A DNA stretch of 64,000 bases, from contig CAOLHI010002144.1 of the NCBI GenBank assembly GCA_948474755.1, forward strand, positions 62,001 to 126,000. The letters run 5' to 3'. The stretch is from Ctenosaura bakeri (Eukaryota > Chordata > Lepidosauria > Squamata > Iguanidae). Below the pieces are notes generated by a model. It had not been told where the DNA came from. It saw nothing but the letters and a program-made list of their open reading frames with translations, and did no database searches. The position numbers and the translations under genes are program-made. Of this stretch, positions 59,244-64,000 are shown piece by piece. Each line of letters starts with the position of its first letter. Position 1 is the first letter of the stretch.

Positions 59244-59649
59244 CAGTTGGACTTCCCAGTTCATTGGGGTTAGGGGCACAGTACCCCTACAAAAGTGAAA
59301 AATGTAAATTACAAAGGGGGCTGAGGCATAGCGGGGAAAACAGGCAACCAGTGTCTAAGGTAGGTCAGGGAAAGGAGAAGGAAGGGGAGTGAGTCTGAAT
59401 AGTGGCCCTGTACTTCATCTCTCTTGCCCATCTCTTTCCTTCGGCGTGGCGCTGCCATCCTTAGCTGGCCAGACAGCTGCAGGAAGGGAGAGGAGGAGGA
59501 CAACTAGCCAGTTTTTAAAGGGCTGTATGGCCTGATCAAAGCCACTGAGAGGGAAGGTTCCCCTGGAAAAGAAGCACCTCAAGGGTTGAAGAAACTTGCA
59601 AATAATCAAATCTGCGAAAGTCAGCCTCACAAGTGTAGAAGGCCGACTG
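59244..59649. mobile_element. pogo/Tigger-like element
   Basis: 406 bp with ends CAGTTGGACTTCCCAGTTC and (right) TGTAGAAGGCCGACTG, flanked by TA (59242-59243 and 59650-59651). Uninterrupted relative of the nested pair at 55980-56770. Confidence 0.86.
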
Positions 59650-61225
59650 TAGTTTCCTTTTCTTTCCTCTTAAAAAGTTGGCAACAAAGTGGATTCTCTT
59701 CTTACCCTTGTTTATTGTGTACAGGTTTTTACGTGGAGGGGAACAATCTGATCTTGGGTCATTCAAGAATAAAACATTGGTTTCTTGGAGGAAGATAGCT
59801 TTACACATTCTCAGAGATACTTATCTTGCAGCACCAACCTTTATTTCAACCTTGTTGGTTAAATGACACAATCAAAGGCTAAGAGCTAGCCATGGAAGCA
59901 AAACTGCAAGCCTGTGCCCTCGTGCTGCTTAATGCAAACTTTGTGGGCCTGTATGCATGAACCTGTACACACACACACACACGTTTTAAAAGCTGTATTT
60001 TCTGCTACATAAAGAATGAGTGGATTTATACTCAGCTGTTTCCTTCAAAATGATTTTTTTTTAACAAAACAAACTGGAGAAATGAACTTTTGCCTACTCT
60101 TTATTTAAAGTCCCAAGAATGTCATTTTTAGGAGCTGCATCTGTGTGATGATGCATAATTATTTCAGCTTTATGATGTGGAATTCAACACAATTTCAATT
60201 AAGAGATGGCAGAGAATAGAAACCAGACAGCTAACCCTGACACAATAGAAAGAGGGTTACACAATTTTTTCAGTGTGGTGGGGGAAAAGAAACAGAGGAA
60301 GAGGGAGGGTGACTTAGCAATTATGAGTCATGGCCTCTTCTACAGAATTTTTTCATTCTCTTCGTCAACAGAGTTTATGTGAGTGGGGCGGGGGACCTTG
60401 GGACAAGAGTGCAGCACCTTATCAACTGCTAATGGGATTATTATATAATTAACACCCAAGGTGTGTGCGAATGCGGAGGAGATGTTGCGGCCATTGTTAA
60501 TGTGTCAAACACCTTTCCTCTAAAGAAATGGAACTTTTTATCTGTTACAAGTTGTCTGTTTTGCAGCAAAGCTAATATAGTTATTCCTTTTCGTAGCTTT
60601 AGCTCACTCTTTGCTTCTGGAAAGCTGTACCTCACCCCTTCTCCTACCAGGCCAGTTAGAAGACTGGCAGCCAGTAGGAGTGAGGGAAACTCTGAGTCAT
60701 TGGTTTTACTTCAGAACATTACAGAAGCCTGGTAGAATTGCCACAGAAGCTGCAAATTAAGAAAAGGAAGAGGATGGTCTTTAGTCTCCTCTCCTTGAAG
60801 ATGTAACAAGTAGGATAATATATAGTAGAAGCCAGGCTAGCAAGTAGGCCAGGCTAGTGAGTAGGCAAACACATGTCTTTCTGTTATATCAAATCCAAGA
60901 AGGGAGAGCAAGCTTCTAGCAGCCCAAAGTAAATCAACAAGCATTTCTTTTGAGCAGCAGCTAGACAGTAACAGTAGTTGAAAGTTGGGTGGATAGATAA
61001 GGGCACCAATGGTTAGTTGGCTTCTCCCAGTCCTCCCAGTGTGTCTCCTTCCATTTGCTACCTGGGCAAGCCTGTCAGCTTGGCTAATGAGTGGGCTAGT
61101 CAAGCATCTCCAGAAATTGAACACATTTTGTTACAAAGATCCATCATATTCTGGAATATTATATGGCTCAAGTAAGACACTTTCATGAGTGATGTATTTG
61201 AATCTACCATATGAAAAGCCAACAG

Positions 61226-61650
61226 CCAGTAGGTGTAGTGGTTCAAGTGTCAGACTGTGGGCTTTTCTGCACTGCACTGTTATAGTGCTATTATTCCACT
61301 TTCAACATCCTATGGAATCCTGGAGTTTGCAGTTTAGGGAGGGGCCTTTAAAATTCTCAGTCAGAGAGTGCTTTGGCCCCAATAAACTACAAACCCCAAA
61401 ATTCCACAGGAGGTTGAAAGTGGAATAATGGGACTATAACAGTACAGTGCGGAAAGGCCCTAGGACTGGAAGCCAGGGTTTAAATCCCTGCTCTGCTATA
61501 GAAATTCACTGAGTGACCTTGCGCTCATCACACTCTCTCAACCTCGGAAGAAGGCAAAGGCAAATCACCTCTGAAGAAATCTTGCTAAGAAAACCCCATG
61601 ACAGGTCGGCTTAGAGTTGCCCTGTTGGAAATGGCTTGAGGGCACAAAAC
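61226..61650 (+). mobile_element. Sauria-type SINE split by a palindromic MITE
   Basis: Plus orientation. The tRNA A-box region GGTGTAGTGGTTCAAGTGTC (61231-61250) is separated from the B-box region CAGGGTTTAAATCCCTGCTC (61474-61493) by the MITE at 61261-61458. Then come TCACTGAGTGACCTTGCGC and the tail GAAATGGCTTGAGGGCAC. Confidence 0.88.
61261..61458. mobile_element. palindromic MITE copy 10
   Basis: Ends GCTTTTCTGCAC and GTGCGGAAAGGC, with arms and asymmetric centre as in copies 5 and 7. Its 5-bp flanks (TGTGG, CCTAG) no longer match. Inserted between the two promoter boxes of a Sauria SINE. Confidence 0.9.
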
Positions 61651-62999
61651 AGAACTATATGAAATTACTCTTAGAAACTGGAAATAGTGTGATGTTTTTT
61701 GTTTGAGCTTCTGCTACTAAGGGAAGAATTAGCCTATTGTTTCAAGTTGGATACATCTGCTGTGTGCATGTAAGCCAGCTGAAAGAATGAAGTCATGCAT
61801 ACTGTGAGTTGACTTTACCTCATAAAAATGCACTCAGACATTCGCTGCTGATCTCTCTTTCCTTTTGAACAGAAGCATGTCAGAAAACCTCTTACCCTAA
61901 AAGGTGGAGGACCTTGAGGTCCTCCAGCAGTACCTGTGCCTCCGTGAAAAGGTTGGGAATAATTAGCTCAAAAAGAGAGGCCTGCGAGAGGTGGGATAAC
62001 CTTACAGGATCTTTTCACCAGTGTATACCAGTACTAACTGTAGGATACCTATTGGGGATCAAAAACAATGTTTCTGTTTGGGGGAAACTCACAAACATGC
62101 ATAATACTCAAACAGTCTCACAACCACATAAGGCTAGCAAAGGTAAAGGAGGGAAAGGTTGGCTAGGGAGAGTGTGGGGTAAGGTGGGTGATAATTACCA
62201 TTCTTGAAGCAGCAGAAGATCAAGTATGCTGTCTCAGACAGGGGAAGCCTGACTCCTGTACAATGAACTGGAATCTGGGGGTGCCAGCAGCCACCCAATG
62301 GCTGAGTTAGGGCTTAAATACTCTGTTTCTGCCCTGAGGGAAATGTGTGAATTGCTCTCTGGTAGAACTGACAAAGTGATCCAGAAGGTTCTGATTGCCT
62401 TTGCAGCCACGTGACAAAGCAGCGGAGGAAATCACGATAGCCTCTTAATTAACTAGAGAGGTGGGAAAACAAAAAGGACTGTTTCCATGAGGAAGGGCAG
62501 CAGGATATTAGCTTTTAGGTATTCCTTCTAGCAGTTTCATTTGCTATTGTTTCATAGGCTTGGGTACTTTAGAGAACCATCTAAAACTCATCAGGTTTAG
62601 TTTTCCAATTGATCCTCCTAAACTTATGACCTGGCTATGCTGAGGCCTGTTGTCCTAGTTTCAGGAAGCTTCTAGTCAAAGTCCTTCTTCGACACAGCTT
62701 TTCAGCCATAAGTGCAAGATTTATTTCATGCCAATTAAACAATGTTTATAGCCAATCATACCATATCACAGATTGGAGGTGTACAGCATGGTAATGAACC
62801 CCCACCTGATTCTTCTTGTGTTAAGTGCGTCAAATTGGTTATCCTGGAAGTATATATATAATGTAAATACTTCTTTTGTTTAGGTTGAACCTGTTATTTG
62901 ATGTTATACTAATGGAAAAAGAACCTATTTTGCTTAACCTGTATGAATAATGCACTGAGCATATCAGATGAATTTAAAAATATATCTAGGTCCATAGTT

Positions 63000-63105
63000 C
63001 TTAACCACTGGCCCTCCAGAAGTCTGGACTTCGGAAGATCCACCCAGGATGGCATATGATCAAGGATTCTGGGAGCTGAAGTCCAAAACATTCGCCAATT
63101 TGAGT
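63000..63105. repeat. small inverted-repeat DNA element fragment
   Basis: GGCCCTCCAGAAGTCTGGACTT and GATTCTGGGAGCTGAAGTCC are typical pieces of the interspersed family also seen at 21575, 24665 and 39421. Confidence 0.45.
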
Positions 63106-63149
63106 CCCATTTTGAGAGAAAAATGGGATATATAGCAAACAAACTGACA

Positions 63150-63192
63150 GATAGATAGATAGATAGATAAATAAATAAATAAATAAATAAAT
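63150..63192. repeat. (GATA)n-(AAAT)n simple repeat
   Basis: A GATA run (63150-63168) passes into an AAAT run (63169-63192), probably the tail of a decayed LINE 3' end (TTTTGAGAGAAAAATGGGATATATAG precedes it). Confidence 0.92.
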
Positions 63193-63364
63193 CTTGAGGT
63201 ACAAAGACTGAAAACAAACTAGGAGGATCTTTCCAAAGTGGTTATTTTAAAGATAGACATGATTATATTAAGCACATATAAAAGTTATGTGTTTTTTTCT
63301 TCAAAAACATCAGCTACTTGCAGAATGGTGTAGTACTGTTTCTGTTCAGTTTGTTGGCCTCCCA

Positions 63365-63470
63365 ATTATTATTATTATTTATTTATTTGTTTGTTTGTTT
63401 GTTTGTTTGTATCCTGCCTCTCCATATGGATCGAGGTGGCAAACAACTTACAAATAGCATGTATTTCGAA
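63365..63470 (-). repeat. (ATT)n/(GTTT)n plus LINE 3' end fragment
   Basis: Simple-repeat run 63365-63410 followed by ATCCTGCCTCTCCATATGGA, the reverse complement of a non-LTR element 3' end, as at 34380. Confidence 0.6.
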
Positions 63471-63489
63471 ACATTTCTATACAATATTA

Positions 63490-63655
63490 GAATCATAGAA
63501 TCATAAGAGTTGGAAGAGACACCGGGGCCATCCAGTCCAACCCTCTGCTATGCAGGAACACGCATCAAAGCATTCCCAACAGATGGCCATCCAGCCTCTG
63601 CTTAAAAACCTCCAAAGAAGGAGACTCCACCACACTCCGAGGCAGCATATTCCAC
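63490..63655 (-). mobile_element. CR1 LINE 3' end
   Basis: Minus orientation, from AATCATAGAATCATAAGAG through CATCCAGTCCAACCCTCTGC and GGCCATCCAGCCTCTGCTTA to AGGCAGCATATTCCAC. 5'-truncated. Confidence 0.85.
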
Positions 63656-64000
63656 AAAGCCTTATCAGAAAGTATGAGCATTCTCAACAGCTTTCAGTTC
63701 AGTGCATCATGTACACAAAAGATGTTGTGTGTCTTGACACTGGAACTGTGAATGGAAGTAATGCTTTCCTTGGAATGGGCTAACTGCAACTATTAAACCA
63801 AGATTCAAGGCATCATAAATCCCACTCCAAAAGTACACATTAGCTTAGAGATGCGTTAAGCATAAAAAACAAGATACAATTCAAAAGAGATTCAAAAGAG
63901 AATAAATCCCTTTGAACCCCTTCCCAACCTGTGACTGACTCATCTAATTTACCAGACTTCTGAGATAGGGTCTTGGAGGAATTTACAGGCTTTTATGTTA

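Larger units (their letters stand above)
57236..64000 (+). other. EVI5 intron 4, incomplete
   Basis: At least 6.8 kb, running off the window. Contains the LINE 3' end at 57690, a Tigger-like element, a Sauria SINE with nested MITE, a CR1 fragment and simple repeats. No further exon was found; 58110-59240 and 59660-61220 show nothing recognisable beyond short repeat fragments. Confidence 0.85.

Overview
This is eukaryotic nuclear DNA, almost certainly from a squamate reptile (a lizard; I cannot name the species). The evidence is two vertebrate genes with GT-AG introns, plus a squamate mobile-element set: Sauria-type tRNA SINEs with a Bov-B-like tail, a 5S-rRNA-derived SINE, Bov-B/RTE, CR1 and L1-like LINE pieces, pogo/Tigger-like and hAT-like DNA elements, and solo LTRs.

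Layout. Positions 1-7.4 kb contain no recognisable exon. They lie where the 3' side of DIPK1A (FAM69A) would fall, going by the vertebrate gene order DIPK1A-RPL5-EVI5 that I recall. The complete ribosomal protein gene RPL5 is on the minus strand at about 7466-18877. All eight coding exons were located to the base; they sum to 894 nt and encode 297 aa. The C/D-box snoRNA SNORD21 (U21) sits in RPL5 intron 5. The RPL5 CpG island runs to about 19.1 kb and carries a 5'TOP start and two CRE-like sites. Positions 19.1-31 kb are repeat-rich intergenic DNA holding two related solo LTRs with 4-bp target duplications, the second one nested in a broken Bov-B LINE. A second CpG island at about 31.2-31.85 kb is the likely EVI5 promoter and first exon. 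EVI5 then runs on the plus strand to the window end: a probable exon 1 (13 codons), followed by three firmly identified exons at 49691-49908, 55457-55646 and 57011-57235. The last exon enters the TBC Rab-GAP domain and carries the arginine-finger motif; the rest of the gene lies beyond 64 kb.

The most unusual signal is a palindromic, non-autonomous DNA element present in ten copies and clustered around the EVI5 CpG island. Intact copies are near-perfect hairpins with arms up to 89 bp. Comparing flanks across copies gives element ends GCCATTTCC...GGAAATGGC and a 5-bp target-site duplication: four exact pairs and three with one mismatch. One copy abuts another through a shared CTAAG, one is split by a CR1, and one splits a Sauria SINE, which gives a partial relative-age order. 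A separate pogo/Tigger-like family includes a copy inserted at a TA inside another copy of the same family. Apart from the snoRNA, RPL5 and EVI5, I see no convincing gene; the longer open frames are in CpG islands, repeats or introns and look like chance.
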